From assembly GCA_965223405.1 (NCBI GenBank), contig CBDCWO010000006.1, positions 3,348,001 through 3,412,000 of the forward strand: a stretch of DNA of 64,000 nucleotides, read 5' to 3'. Positions 8,728 to 17,139 of this stretch are shown here, piece after piece (the stretch's first letter is position 1; each line of letters starts with the position of its first letter). The translations under genes and the position numbers were made by a program. The notes below the pieces were generated by a model that worked only from the letters and a program-made list of their open reading frames with translations, did no database searches and had not been told where the DNA came from. The stretch comes from CBDCWO01 sp965223405. GTDB taxonomy: Bacteria; Bacteroidota; Bacteroidia; Chitinophagales; Saprospiraceae.

Positions 8728-10542
8728 ATGCCGAAATGGTACAAATATCAATATGCAATCAAGCTATGGACAACAGCTGTATTGTTTGTTTGCGTTCACA
8801 CGCTTATTGCACAATCAATACCTGAACCAAATCCTGGATATGACACGACAACCATCTATATAATTCATGCAGACGACCAGCACTGGTATTTGGAGTCAGA
8901 CCACACTATCCAGACATATAATGGTAACGTGATCCTGTATCAGGATTCGGTGTTTATGTATTGTGACTCCGCTTACATCAAAGATAGTCTGTATTTGTCG
9001 GCAGTGGGAAATATCTCTTTGGTGCAGGGAGATAGTGTCAAAGTATTTGCGGATACGTTGTATTACACAGGAGATAATAAAATCGCCGAATTGCATGGTG
9101 AAGTAGTGCTTGAGAATGGCGATCAAAAATTATATACCAATCACTTGAGATATGATGTCAGGAACCGGATCGCAGACTATTTTACCGGAGCTACGCTTAC
9201 GGATGATAAGACTTATTTATCCAGCATTTCGGGTTATTACGAAGTCAATGAGGATTTGGCCTACTTCAAGGATTCAGTCAAAGTGATCGGTGAATCATTT
9301 TTTATGCGAACCGATTCGATGTTGTATCAGACTAAAGATAAGACAGCTTATTTTTTGGGACCTACCTTAATCAACCAAGACGATAATCTGATCTACTGTG
9401 AAAGCGGTTATTACAAAGTAGAAGCTGAAGAGGCTGAGTTTGCCGAAAATGCTCAGTATCGGGATAGCACTAAGGAGGCGTCGGCAGACATCATATGGTA
9501 TAAACGACAGGAATACCGGGTACAGTTGATTGGAAATGCCTACTTCAAGGAAGGGGATAAGGAAGTCACGGCTGATGAAATCCTTTATTTAGAAGATAAA
9601 GAGTGGGTAATCATTACAGGAAATGGTCACTTTCAGGACAGCACTAGTGATGTGAAATCGGACCATATATTTTATGATGCTAAATTGGATTCATTTGCCT
9701 TAAAATCCAGAAGTAAAATCATAAATGAAAAACAGATTCTGGAAGCAGATCATACCTTATTTTCTAACCAAACCGGAATGGGAGTTGCCTTCGGACAGGT
9801 GATTTGGCAAGATACAGCAGCGGGTTATGCAATTCATTGCGACACCATGATCTATAACAATCAAAATGTTTATGTTAAAGCAATGGGTCTGGCAAAACGT
9901 CCCATGTTAATTAATGAATTGGAAGAGGATTCTTTATTTTTGCGGGCAGATACACTCGAATATGTACTTATGCCTGGATCGGATAGTTTACACCAATTAC
10001 TGGCGTATTATGATGTGAGAATATATAAATCGGATTTACAAGGTTTGTGCGATTCTTTAGTATTTAAAGAAGGAGATTCAATGTTTGTCATGTACGACAA
10101 TCCTATTATGTGGGCGGATACTTCCCAATTTGTTGCTGATACCATGCAAATTCAATTAAAAAACAATCAGATTGACCGAATTTTCCTCAAAGAAAATTCA
10201 TTCATCACCAATTCACCCGACCAGTTGTTTTTTAATCAGATTAAGGGAAGGGAAATCACCGCAGTGATTGAAAATGATGAATTGCGAAATATGTATATTG
10301 TCGGAAATGCGGAGACGGTCTACTATGTGTTGGACGATACCCGAGCCTATATAGGTGTAAATAAGGCGATTTGTAGTCGTATTCGGATCAGGTTTGGCAA
10401 CAATGAAGTTGAGTCCATATACATGTATCAGGAACCTAACTCCAAGATACACCCGATGCGAGGAACGGATCATGAAAAACTAAAATTGGAAGGATTTGTC
10501 TGGAAAGAAAACCTCCGACCCAAATCTAAGAGTGACTTATGA
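8728..10542 (+). CDS. OstA-like protein (LptA/LptD N-domain fold)
   Basis: A 604-residue exported protein. A signal peptide spans residues 1-29 (ending HTLIAQS), and an in-frame TAG directly before the ATG fixes the start. The body is a long series of beta-strand repeats of the OstA/LptA type, with recurring phrases such as TYNGNVILYQDSVFMYCDSAYI, VFADTLYYTGDNKIAELHGEVVL and ADEILYLEDKEWVIITGNGHF. These are the beta-jellyroll units that form LPS-binding bridges in LptA and the N-domain of LptD. Proteins of this length are characteristic of Bacteroidota and probably take part in LPS transport across the periplasm, though no barrel domain is present. The stop overlaps the next start by ATGA, so the two are translationally coupled. 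Confidence 0.85.
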   Translation: MPKWYKYQYAIKLWTTAVLFVCVHTLIAQSIPEPNPGYDTTTIYIIHADDQHWYLESDHTIQTYNGNVILYQDSVFMYCDSAYIKDSLYLSAVGNISLVQGDSVKVFADTLYYTGDNKIAELHGEVVLENGDQKLYTNHLRYDVRNRIADYFTGATLTDDKTYLSSISGYYEVNEDLAYFKDSVKVIGESFFMRTDSMLYQTKDKTAYFLGPTLINQDDNLIYCESGYYKVEAEEAEFAENAQYRDSTKEASADIIWYKRQEYRVQLIGNAYFKEGDKEVTADEILYLEDKEWVIITGNGHFQDSTSDVKSDHIFYDAKLDSFALKSRSKIINEKQILEADHTLFSNQTGMGVAFGQVIWQDTAAGYAIHCDTMIYNNQNVYVKAMGLAKRPMLINELEEDSLFLRADTLEYVLMPGSDSLHQLLAYYDVRIYKSDLQGLCDSLVFKEGDSMFVMYDNPIMWADTSQFVADTMQIQLKNNQIDRIFLKENSFITNSPDQLFFNQIKGREITAVIENDELRNMYIVGNAETVYYVLDDTRAYIGVNKAICSRIRIRFGNNEVESIYMYQEPNSKIHPMRGTDHEKLKLEGFVWKENLRPKSKSDL

Positions 10543-11288
10543 AATTCCGGTTTTTATTTTTATTTTTTTGGACTTACTGCAGTATGATTTCCCAAACCGA
10601 TGAGATTCGTAATGCTGCCAGTGTCGCCTATCAGGCTGGAAATTATCAACGGTCGATTCTACTATTTGATTCGTTACTACAGCAGGGATATAAGAGCGCA
10701 GATATCTATTATAACTTAGGAAATGCCTATTGGAAACAGGGGAGTTTACCACACGCGGTATTATATTATGAGCGTGCACTGAAAGTAAAACCCTTTCATA
10801 AAGAGGCCCGATTTAATCTAGGCGTTGTACAGTTGCAGCAAGAAGATGACTTTGCTATAATTCAAGATTTTTTTTTAGTGCGTTGGAGGAATCATATTGC
10901 CAATCAATTGTCAGCAGACTTGTGGGCTTGGATTTCACTTGGGTGTCTATGGATCGGACTGGTCGCATGGATTGGATTTCTTTTCTTCAGACATCTTTGG
11001 AATTCAAGAATGTTACTTACTATGGCGATAGCAGGCTTAATAATGGCAGGATGTGGCTATTATTATGGTATGGTGCGTAATCAATTAGAAAATTCTACGG
11101 ATCAGGCCATTTTGATGCAGGATGAATCATCTCTGCATAGCGCTCCGGATGCCTCAAGCCCGGACCTTTATGCCATTCATGGAGGTTTGAAAGTAAATAT
11201 TTTAGATCAGATCGATAATTGGATAAAGGTTCAGCTTCCAAACAAGGATGAAGGATGGATTCAGGAAGCCAAACTAACCCGGATTTAG
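10539..11288 (+). CDS. TPR and SH3-domain membrane protein (BatE-like)
   Basis: A 249-residue protein with a signal peptide (residues 1-19, ending MISQ). Two or three tetratricopeptide repeats follow at about 22-105 (SADIYYNLGNAYWKQGSLPHAVLYYERALKVKPFHKEARFNLGV). There are two membrane helices at about 125-148 and 158-178, and a C-terminal bacterial SH3-like domain at about 190-249 (HSAPDASSPDLYAIHGGLKVNILDQIDNWIKVQLPNKDEGWI). This layout matches BatE-type proteins of Bacteroidota aerotolerance operons, but BatA-D genes are not nearby. It overlaps the OstA-like stop by four bases, suggesting a shared role in the envelope. The TPRs are expected to face the periplasm. Confidence 0.8.
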   Translation: MKFRFLFLFFWTYCSMISQTDEIRNAASVAYQAGNYQRSILLFDSLLQQGYKSADIYYNLGNAYWKQGSLPHAVLYYERALKVKPFHKEARFNLGVVQLQQEDDFAIIQDFFLVRWRNHIANQLSADLWAWISLGCLWIGLVAWIGFLFFRHLWNSRMLLTMAIAGLIMAGCGYYYGMVRNQLENSTDQAILMQDESSLHSAPDASSPDLYAIHGGLKVNILDQIDNWIKVQLPNKDEGWIQEAKLTRI

Positions 11289-11386
11289 AATTTTAGAATT
11301 TAAGATTTCCCCACTCTTCTTTTACTCTTAATTATTTTGTTAATTGCTGCTGGTTTTTGATACACTAGAATAATCGAACTCAGGTC

Positions 11387-12172
11387 ATGAATTTTCAGGA
11401 TAAAAATATCATCATTACAGGAGGAGCAGGTATTGGGGTTGGGGGAGGTGTATGTCAGGCTATTGATCAGCTGGGAGGACATCTCATTATTGTTGACATG
11501 GATTCAAACAAAGTCCGGTCGGCAGAAAAAAAATACAATCAAGCTCAAGGGTATGTAGCCGATATTTCTCAGCAATCTGAGGTGATTGCTCTTTTCAAGC
11601 AGCTTAAAGCGGATTATCGTGAGATTCATGGGTTGGTCAACAATGCCGGAGTTGGTTTGAGCCAAGAGGCCCGGTTCACTAGTGAAATGGAATTTGACCA
11701 TTTGTTCGCCGTAAACTTCAAAGCCGTTTGGATGTGCTCAAAACACTATGCCAATCTTTTAGAACACAGAAAGCAAAAAGGTCGTATTGTAAATATTTCA
11801 TCCATTCACGCACATGCTACAACACATAGATATGCTTTATATTGCAGTACGAAAAATGCGGTGGAAGGATTAACTCGGGGACTCTCTGTTGAATTGGGCC
11901 GGTATGGTATTCGTGTAAATGCAGTTGGCCCCGGATATGTACATGCTGAGCAGAATTTTGATTTAATCAAAACATGGACTGATGATCCGGAAAAATGGGT
12001 TGAAAATTACCAGAAAAATCAGCAAGTGATAGAACGATTACTTGATCCTATTGAGGTAGGTAACGTGGTGGCTTTTTTATTGTCAGATTACAGTGAAGGA
12101 GTTACAGGTCAAACCCTTTACATAGATCATGGAACGACCAGTTTACTTTTTAACCGTGATTTTTCAGAGTAA
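11387..12172 (+). CDS. Short-chain dehydrogenase/reductase
   Basis: A 261-residue classical SDR that oxidises an alcohol or reduces a carbonyl with NAD(P). Residues 11-20 hold the glycine-rich cofactor motif TGGAGIGVGG, and Asp37 (IIVDMD) favours NAD. NNAG is at 85-88. The catalytic Ser (138 or 139), Tyr152 and Lys156 (YCSTK) are present, followed by NAVGPGYVHAE. One oddity is the extra glycines in the cofactor loop (GVGGGV). It opens a four-gene operon with an enolase-superfamily enzyme, an NTF2-RidA fusion and a creatininase homologue, all closely packed. A sugar-acid or polyol dehydrogenase role fits the context, but the substrate is unknown. Confidence 0.9.
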   Translation: MNFQDKNIIITGGAGIGVGGGVCQAIDQLGGHLIIVDMDSNKVRSAEKKYNQAQGYVADISQQSEVIALFKQLKADYREIHGLVNNAGVGLSQEARFTSEMEFDHLFAVNFKAVWMCSKHYANLLEHRKQKGRIVNISSIHAHATTHRYALYCSTKNAVEGLTRGLSVELGRYGIRVNAVGPGYVHAEQNFDLIKTWTDDPEKWVENYQKNQQVIERLLDPIEVGNVVAFLLSDYSEGVTGQTLYIDHGTTSLLFNRDFSE

Positions 12173-12184
12173 CAGACATAATAC

Positions 12185-13324
12185 ATGGTGATGAAGATTA
12201 TTCGATTTACATGTTACGAAGTCATTGTTCCGGCCAAACCCTCGGTAATTGCTAGTGCATCTATTCACAAACCCTTACATAAACTACCGGTAGGTATCCA
12301 ATCGGGATGGTCCGTACAATTTGACCAATTACCGAAATTGATTCTTAAATTGGTTCTGGACAATGGGATTATTGGATGGGGGGAATTGTATCGCAATCAC
12401 GATTGGCGAACGGTAGAACAAATTTGCAATTCATTATTGGGAAGGTCTATTGATACTTTGACATTGCAACGGTTGCCGTTTTCATTTTGTAGAGAATATG
12501 ATGGATTCGAATGTGCCATTTATGATGCATTTGCCAAATGCCATAATTTACAAGTCGTAGATCTACTCGGGGGAGCCATCAGAAACAAAATCAAAATTGG
12601 AGCGTGGTCAAGTCATCGTGAAGCTGACGAAGTAGGGTCGTTGGCAGCACAATATAGTGAAGCAGGTTATGATTGCCTGAAGTTCAAGACAGATCTGGAC
12701 GATGATGTAGGCGAATGGTGTCGACAAATTGCCGATTATGCACCTGGCATGCAAGTTATTTTGGACCCTAATGAGCGTTGGATGAGTAGTTCTCATACCC
12801 GCCGGAGAATTGACGAATTAAAGGAAACCGGAAATGTGCTGTGTTTAGAAGACCCCATTCCCAGGTGGCAGTTGAATGAATATGCACATTTGCGAAATTA
12901 CGGGCCAATACCAATTGTACTCCATGTATCGCTGCCTTATATCTTACACGGACAGCGAGTATCTGATGCGATCCAGGCGATCCAGGCTAAAGCGGTTGAT
13001 GGTTTTAACTTTAATGGCGGTATTGCAAAGTTTCAGCAATTGGCGCATATTGCCGAAGCTGCAGAATTACCATTTTGGCACGGTTCCGAAGTTGATTTGG
13101 GTATTCTTGAGGCGATGTATGTACACTGTGCTGCGGCTGCAGATTTGTGCATATGGCCCAGCGATATCTTTGGAAGAATGATACGTGAACATGATCTTCT
13201 ACGTACACCTCTGGATATTCAACCTCCTTGGGTAACCCTACCGGAAGATGTCGGACTCGGAGTAGAAATAGATGAGGCAGCCCTTCATCATTATGGTCAG
13301 GAAACTAGAGAATTTAATATATGA
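12185..13324 (+). CDS. Enolase-superfamily enzyme (mandelate racemase / muconate lactonizing type)
   Basis: A 379-residue enolase-superfamily protein; an ATG two codons downstream (12191) is an alternative start. The capping domain comprises about residues 1-125 and a TIM barrel follows. The KxK base motif is Lys166-Phe-Lys168, metal ligands Asp194 (ILDPNERW) and Glu222 (LCLEDPIP) are present, and WHGSE at 298-302 lies at the barrel end. At the third ligand position, where relatives usually have DES or GE, the sequence reads LHVS (246-249), so a normal acidic ligand seems missing. Family members abstract a proton alpha to a carboxylate (dehydration, racemisation, cycloisomerisation). Its stop overlaps the next gene by ATGA. 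The specific reaction is not predictable. Confidence 0.85.
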   Translation: MVMKIIRFTCYEVIVPAKPSVIASASIHKPLHKLPVGIQSGWSVQFDQLPKLILKLVLDNGIIGWGELYRNHDWRTVEQICNSLLGRSIDTLTLQRLPFSFCREYDGFECAIYDAFAKCHNLQVVDLLGGAIRNKIKIGAWSSHREADEVGSLAAQYSEAGYDCLKFKTDLDDDVGEWCRQIADYAPGMQVILDPNERWMSSSHTRRRIDELKETGNVLCLEDPIPRWQLNEYAHLRNYGPIPIVLHVSLPYILHGQRVSDAIQAIQAKAVDGFNFNGGIAKFQQLAHIAEAAELPFWHGSEVDLGILEAMYVHCAAAADLCIWPSDIFGRMIREHDLLRTPLDIQPPWVTLPEDVGLGVEIDEAALHHYGQETREFNI

Positions 13325-14199
13325 TAAACGATCAAAATCCCTTTCCGCATGATCCGGATCGTTATGCCATTTGGGAGATGTTGGTAACCCGGGATATTCA
13401 GGCATTTGTGACTCAGGACTGGAATCGAGTGGCTCAGGATTTTCTGGAGGAAGAATTTATGGGTATTGATGCTCGAAATCGGGAAAACCCTGATTTTTGG
13501 TCTCTGAAATATGCTACTCTGGATGATTATCGTCAGGAATGGTTAAATCAGGCTAAAGCCATAGGTGAAACCGCATGGGAAAATAATCTGGAAGAGGCGA
13601 TATACGAGGCTACGATCTTGCGGGATATCGAAATAAACAAGGATGTTGCTTTAGCTCACAAAAAATTTGACGGCATTCTGATGAGTGTGCAGGGACAGAA
13701 GACCGAGCTTAATTGGCAGACCCTGTATCGTTGTCGCAATGTAAATGGTCACTGGAGAATAGTTGGATTTACCGGGTATATGCCCTATGTTCCATCAACC
13801 CGACAAAGCACAATGGCCATAATTCGGAAACCTCATTCTGCATCCCAACATGTTACTGCAGGGCCCTATTCGCCGGTATTGGAAATTCAAGCGGATAAAC
13901 TGGTCGTGATCAGCGGTCAGGCAGCGATTAATGAAAAAGGACAGGTTGTTGGTGACACTATTGAAGAACAAACAAATTACACTTTAATGAATTGTAAAAA
14001 GCAGCTTCATAGTGCAGGAGTTACCCTTAACGATGTATTTAAGGTAAATGTGTATCTGACTGATTTGGATTTGTGGCCTCGATTCAATGAAGTTTACAAA
14101 ACCTATTTCTCCAATCCGATGCCGGTCCGTACGGCCATTGGATGTGATTTATTAATGACACTATTAGTTGAAATTGATTTATGGGCCGTTAAAAAATAG
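13321..14199 (+). CDS. NTF2-like domain fused to a RidA (YjgF/Rid) domain
   Basis: A 292-residue two-domain protein. Residues of about 15-160 resemble an NTF2-like/SnoaL cone fold (RDIQAFVTQDWNRVAQDFLEEEF...LYRCRNVNGHWRIVGFTGY). Residues of about 165-292 are a full-length Rid domain (LVVISGQAAINEKGQVVGDTIEEQTNYTLMNCKKQLHSAG...VFKVNVYLTDL). The RidA catalytic Arg is kept at 270 (PMPVRTA) and the conserved Glu at 284 (LVEIDLWAV), so imine or enamine hydrolysis is plausible. Stand-alone RidA is about 130 residues, so this is a fusion. The start overlaps the enolase-superfamily stop and the stop is 2 bp before the creatininase ATG. The NTF2-like part may bind the same intermediate; that is inference. 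Confidence 0.85.
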   Translation: MINDQNPFPHDPDRYAIWEMLVTRDIQAFVTQDWNRVAQDFLEEEFMGIDARNRENPDFWSLKYATLDDYRQEWLNQAKAIGETAWENNLEEAIYEATILRDIEINKDVALAHKKFDGILMSVQGQKTELNWQTLYRCRNVNGHWRIVGFTGYMPYVPSTRQSTMAIIRKPHSASQHVTAGPYSPVLEIQADKLVVISGQAAINEKGQVVGDTIEEQTNYTLMNCKKQLHSAGVTLNDVFKVNVYLTDLDLWPRFNEVYKTYFSNPMPVRTAIGCDLLMTLLVEIDLWAVKK

Positions 14200-14201
14200 T
14201 T

Positions 14202-14975
14202 ATGAAATGGGAAGAAATTACAACAGATGAGATTGGACAATTGGATCGTAACATTCCAGCGATATTGCCCATTGCCGCCGTTGAACAACATGGGCCACAT
14301 CTGCCTTTAGCAACCGACAGCCTGATTGCAGATCACCTTATGAATCAATTGAATAAAGCGATTGAGGACCAGATCTTAATCCTACCGACCATAAGAGTTG
14401 GATGTTCGGATCACCATATGGCCTTCAATGGGACACTTACAACACAGCACGGTCATTTTAATAACTATGTGCAGGATATTGTCAACTCAGTGATAACTCA
14501 TGGATTTGATCAACTTATTCTTTTTAATTGTCATGGTGGCAATATGGGGATCGCGAAGGTGTTGTATGAGCAAATTGGATATAGTCAGCAACATATCCGT
14601 CTGGTAACGGTAACCTGGTGGCAATTAGTAGCACCTGAATTAACAGGCCTTCAGGAAAGTACTGCGGGAGGAGTAGGCCATGCCGGTGAGTTCGAGACTT
14701 CTTTGCTCCTGCATTTCGACCCGAAACAAGTACGGATAGATCGAATTCCTGATAAGAGGACGAACCGTAATCGATGGTCATGGTCTGATGGAGATATGAT
14801 AAGGGGAGCCAGAGCAGAGTTGTATCAGCGGATGGACCAAAAAACGCTCAATGGAGTATATGGAGATCCCTGGTTGGCAACGGCTGAGAAAGGAGCCAAA
14901 ATAGCTGATTTAGTTGTCAATAAGTTGATTACTATTGTGGACGATCTGCAGCGTAGGGATTCGATGAATAGCTAG
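14202..14975 (+). CDS. Creatininase-family amidohydrolase
   Basis: A 257-residue metal-dependent hydrolase of the creatininase family, which opens cyclic amides or cleaves related C-N bonds. The metal-binding residues are present: Glu28 and His30 or His33 in AAVEQHGPHLPLATD (with Asp39), NCHGGN in the middle, and GHAGEFETSLLL (His, Glu). The family includes creatinine amidohydrolase, formamidopyrimidine hydrolases and the MftE peptidase, so the substrate cannot be named. It is the last gene of the SDR / enolase / NTF2-RidA operon, 2 bp after the preceding stop. Together with a Rid domain, it suggests that the operon handles a nitrogen-containing compound. It converges on the DUF1080 gene 17 bp away. 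Confidence 0.9.
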   Translation: MKWEEITTDEIGQLDRNIPAILPIAAVEQHGPHLPLATDSLIADHLMNQLNKAIEDQILILPTIRVGCSDHHMAFNGTLTTQHGHFNNYVQDIVNSVITHGFDQLILFNCHGGNMGIAKVLYEQIGYSQQHIRLVTVTWWQLVAPELTGLQESTAGGVGHAGEFETSLLLHFDPKQVRIDRIPDKRTNRNRWSWSDGDMIRGARAELYQRMDQKTLNGVYGDPWLATAEKGAKIADLVVNKLITIVDDLQRRDSMNS

Positions 14976-14992
14976 TTCTTGACGCGCTAGTA

Positions 14993-15703
14993 CTAGTCTT
15001 TTTTATGGACAACCGGAGCAATTTGATCTGGATTAAGCACACCTCCTGGTAATTCCATGATGCGAATATTGCGAAAGTGGATTTCCGCTCCTTCCGCTTC
15101 CAGACAGATGTAGCCTTTCCTTCTTTCAGAATCCCGAATACCATTTACAAATTTTCCATTGACCGATAGTTTTACGGTTCCATCGACAGCTACGATAATA
15201 TATTTGTTCCACTGTCCTTTTCCAAGGCAGCGTTTTTCAATTGATTTACTTCTGATACCCCTTGGGTTATCCGGAACGGCGGTCATGCCCATGGTAGGAA
15301 ACAATTCACCATGAACATAATCATCGGTACGATTATGTTGAGTAGACCACTCCAATTCCAGCATCTGTACCTCCATGGCTTTAGTCAAGGGTTCTTCATC
15401 AGAAAATGGCGTGCCTTCACTCCAGATAAACACTCCCGAATTACCCCCTGCTTCCATGTGTTTCCATTCTATTTCCATGACGAAGTTTTCATATTGTTGA
15501 TCACTACGCATTACCCCGATAGGTAAACCGGTGCAAATCAATATTCCGTTTTCCACTCTCCAGGTTTCTGGTGACGTGTTTACATCAACCCAGCCGGAAA
15601 GATCTATTCCATTAAATAGAGACTTAAATTCCAGTTCTTGCCCAACCAGTGTACATGTCGATAAGAAGAGAAATACTAGAATATTCATTTTAAATGTAGC
15701 CAT
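14993..15703 (-). CDS. DUF1080 (3-keto-disaccharide hydrolase-type) secreted protein
   Basis: A secreted protein of about 237 residues with a signal peptide (LVFLFLSTCTLVGQ) and a DUF1080 concanavalin-like jelly roll (KSLFNGIDLSGWVDVNTSPETWRVENGILICTG, then FVMEIEWKHMEAGGNSGVFIWSE). Members of this family cleave 3-keto-glycosides or bind carbohydrates, and are abundant in Bacteroidota and Planctomycetes. The frame runs 22 codons further upstream, overlapping yidD, but the signal peptide places the start at 15703, or 15688 for the shorter MNILVF form. It is the last gene of a minus-strand run (HupE, DUF6702, YidD, DUF1080). It converges with the creatininase operon; a shared sugar-derived substrate is possible but unproven. 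Confidence 0.85.
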   Translation of the reverse strand: MATFKMNILVFLFLSTCTLVGQELEFKSLFNGIDLSGWVDVNTSPETWRVENGILICTGLPIGVMRSDQQYENFVMEIEWKHMEAGGNSGVFIWSEGTPFSDEEPLTKAMEVQMLELEWSTQHNRTDDYVHGELFPTMGMTAVPDNPRGIRSKSIEKRCLGKGQWNKYIIVAVDGTVKLSVNGKFVNGIRDSERRKGYICLEAEGAEIHFRNIRIMELPGGVLNPDQIAPVVHKKD

Positions 15704-15734
15704 AACTTCAAATTTAAAAGGATTAGTCAATCCG

Positions 15735-15959
15735 TTACTTTTCCTTGCGCGGTACCGGATCGTGTCCATGTGGGCCCCAGGGATGGCACTTCGAGATACG
15801 TTTTACTCCCAACCAGGTGCCCTTAAATATTCCCCATTCCTCAATAGCCTGAATCATATATTGTGAGCAAGTAGGGCTAAAACGACAGTTTGATCCTAAT
15901 AAGGGACTAATAAGCCATTGATACAAACGGATCGGAAGGATAAAGATTTTTTTTAACAT
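15735..15959 (-). CDS. yidD: Membrane protein insertion efficiency factor YidD
   Basis: A 74-residue protein with all the family hallmarks: an N-terminal amphipathic helix (MLKKIFILPIRLYQWLISPLLG), the cysteine motif SNCRFSPTCSQYM with later SKCHPWGPHGHDPVP. YidD associates with the inner membrane and assists YidC-mediated insertion. In many bacteria it sits next to rnpA and yidC; here it is instead between DUF6702 and DUF1080 genes, which is common in Bacteroidota. The gap to the upstream gene is 15 bp and to the downstream signal-peptide start about 31 bp, so co-transcription is likely. Confidence 0.95.
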   Translation of the reverse strand: MLKKIFILPIRLYQWLISPLLGSNCRFSPTCSQYMIQAIEEWGIFKGTWLGVKRISKCHPWGPHGHDPVPRKEK

Positions 15960-15974
15960 ACTTCGCCTTCCATA

Positions 15975-16475
15975 TTAATTATTTAATTGGATTGTTTCAG
16001 TTCGATGTTTTGGATGAAAAAGAAAATAGGATCTCTTCTTGCCTGGTAAATCCAACAACAAAATATTTCGCTGATCTTCGTACAGGTCCATTAGCACATC
16101 ATAAGTAATAGATAATTCAGTAAAGCTTGGCTCAAAAGGTATTTCAATATACAGCCAATAAGCCAGAAGATCTTCTGAAAGTTCTTTGCCCAGTAAATAC
16201 CCGTTGATGATTTGTTGATCTACACGAATAATGAAGTGCTTTTCAAGATATTGCATCATGACAGAATCGGCATATGGAACTTCTTTTTCAGTGCCTAAGT
16301 ACAATTTGTCCGGGCTTCCCTTGATTAATATCTCTTCAAAATCGTCTATGAAAATATGCAGGCTGATTTGAAAGGCTTTATCATTCTGATTGTAGGCCGT
16401 TTCACTTTTTGATATATGAATATCATGTACAAACAAGTGAGAAGCCATCAATAACCAAAAAGATAAACCGATCAT
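15975..16475 (-). CDS. DUF6702 family exported protein
   Basis: A 166-residue exported protein with a hydrophobic N-terminus (IGLSFWLLMASHLFVHDIHISKSE). Its body matches the DUF6702 family in my recognition: HDIHISKSETAYNQNDKAFQISLHIFIDDFEEIL near the N-terminus and a beta-rich remainder ending with FHPKHRTETIQLN. No catalytic motif is visible. It follows the HupE/UreJ gene by 25 bp; these two are often neighbours in Bacteroidota, so it may be an accessory periplasmic protein for HupE-type transport. Function unknown. Confidence 0.75.
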   Translation of the reverse strand: MIGLSFWLLMASHLFVHDIHISKSETAYNQNDKAFQISLHIFIDDFEEILIKGSPDKLYLGTEKEVPYADSVMMQYLEKHFIIRVDQQIINGYLLGKELSEDLLAYWLYIEIPFEPSFTELSITYDVLMDLYEDQRNILLLDLPGKKRSYFLFHPKHRTETIQLNN

Positions 16476-16500
16476 TGTTTTATTTATAAATAAAACGTTA

Positions 16501-17091
16501 TTACCAAAATTTAGTTTCCAACATTAGCACCATTGCTATTCCGGCTGCAGCACCGGAAATAATCAAACTCCACTCTCTTTGTTTTACTTTTAGCAGATTT
16601 AAGAAGAGAAAAGAAAATACAAAAATAATGGCTACAATAATCAACTGGCCCAATTCGATACCGACGTTAAATGCAAATAAGGGCAAAGTAATACTTTCTT
16701 CCTTACCTAATAGCGATCTAAAATAATTGGAAAAACCCATGCCGTGGATCAAGCCAAAAAATAGAGCAAATCCATAATTCCACATCAATTTCTTTGAAGC
16801 AACAGATTCATTTTCACGTTTTACCACCATATTATAAATGCTGGTAATGAATATGGTCAGAGGAATCAGAAACTCAATGACTTCGCTCTTGATTTTGACC
16901 ATATCAAGAGCAGCAAGGGCAAGAGTTAGTGAATGACCAATGGTAAAGGCAGTAACCAGGATTAAAACTTTTTTCCACTCTTTCACCTGGTATATTGCAC
17001 ACAACGCGATAATAAATACGATGTGATCGTAGGCATTAATATCCTTTATATGATCCATGCCTAAAGTAAGGTATGTAGAAAATGCACCCAT
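16501..17091 (-). CDS. HupE/UreJ-family membrane protein
   Basis: A 196-residue polytopic protein of the HupE/UreJ family with about six membrane helices. Family signatures include GMDHIKDINAYDHIVFIIALC (residues 11-31), LVTAFTIGHSLTLALAALD, and FFGLIHGMGFSNYF followed by FNVGIELGQLIIVA. Characterised relatives transport nickel or are linked to hydrogenase and urease maturation, with a conserved His-x4-Asp-type motif in the first helix matching HI..(N/D)..DH. No hydrogenase or urease genes are in the window, so the metal and role are open. It leads the minus-strand group with DUF6702, YidD and DUF1080. Confidence 0.85.
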   Translation of the reverse strand: MGAFSTYLTLGMDHIKDINAYDHIVFIIALCAIYQVKEWKKVLILVTAFTIGHSLTLALAALDMVKIKSEVIEFLIPLTIFITSIYNMVVKRENESVASKKLMWNYGFALFFGLIHGMGFSNYFRSLLGKEESITLPLFAFNVGIELGQLIIVAIIFVFSFLFLNLLKVKQREWSLIISGAAAGIAMVLMLETKFW

Positions 17092-17139
17092 ACGCTAATC
17101 AATTGAAATCGTTAAAATGAGATTCTTTTACTTAGGTTT

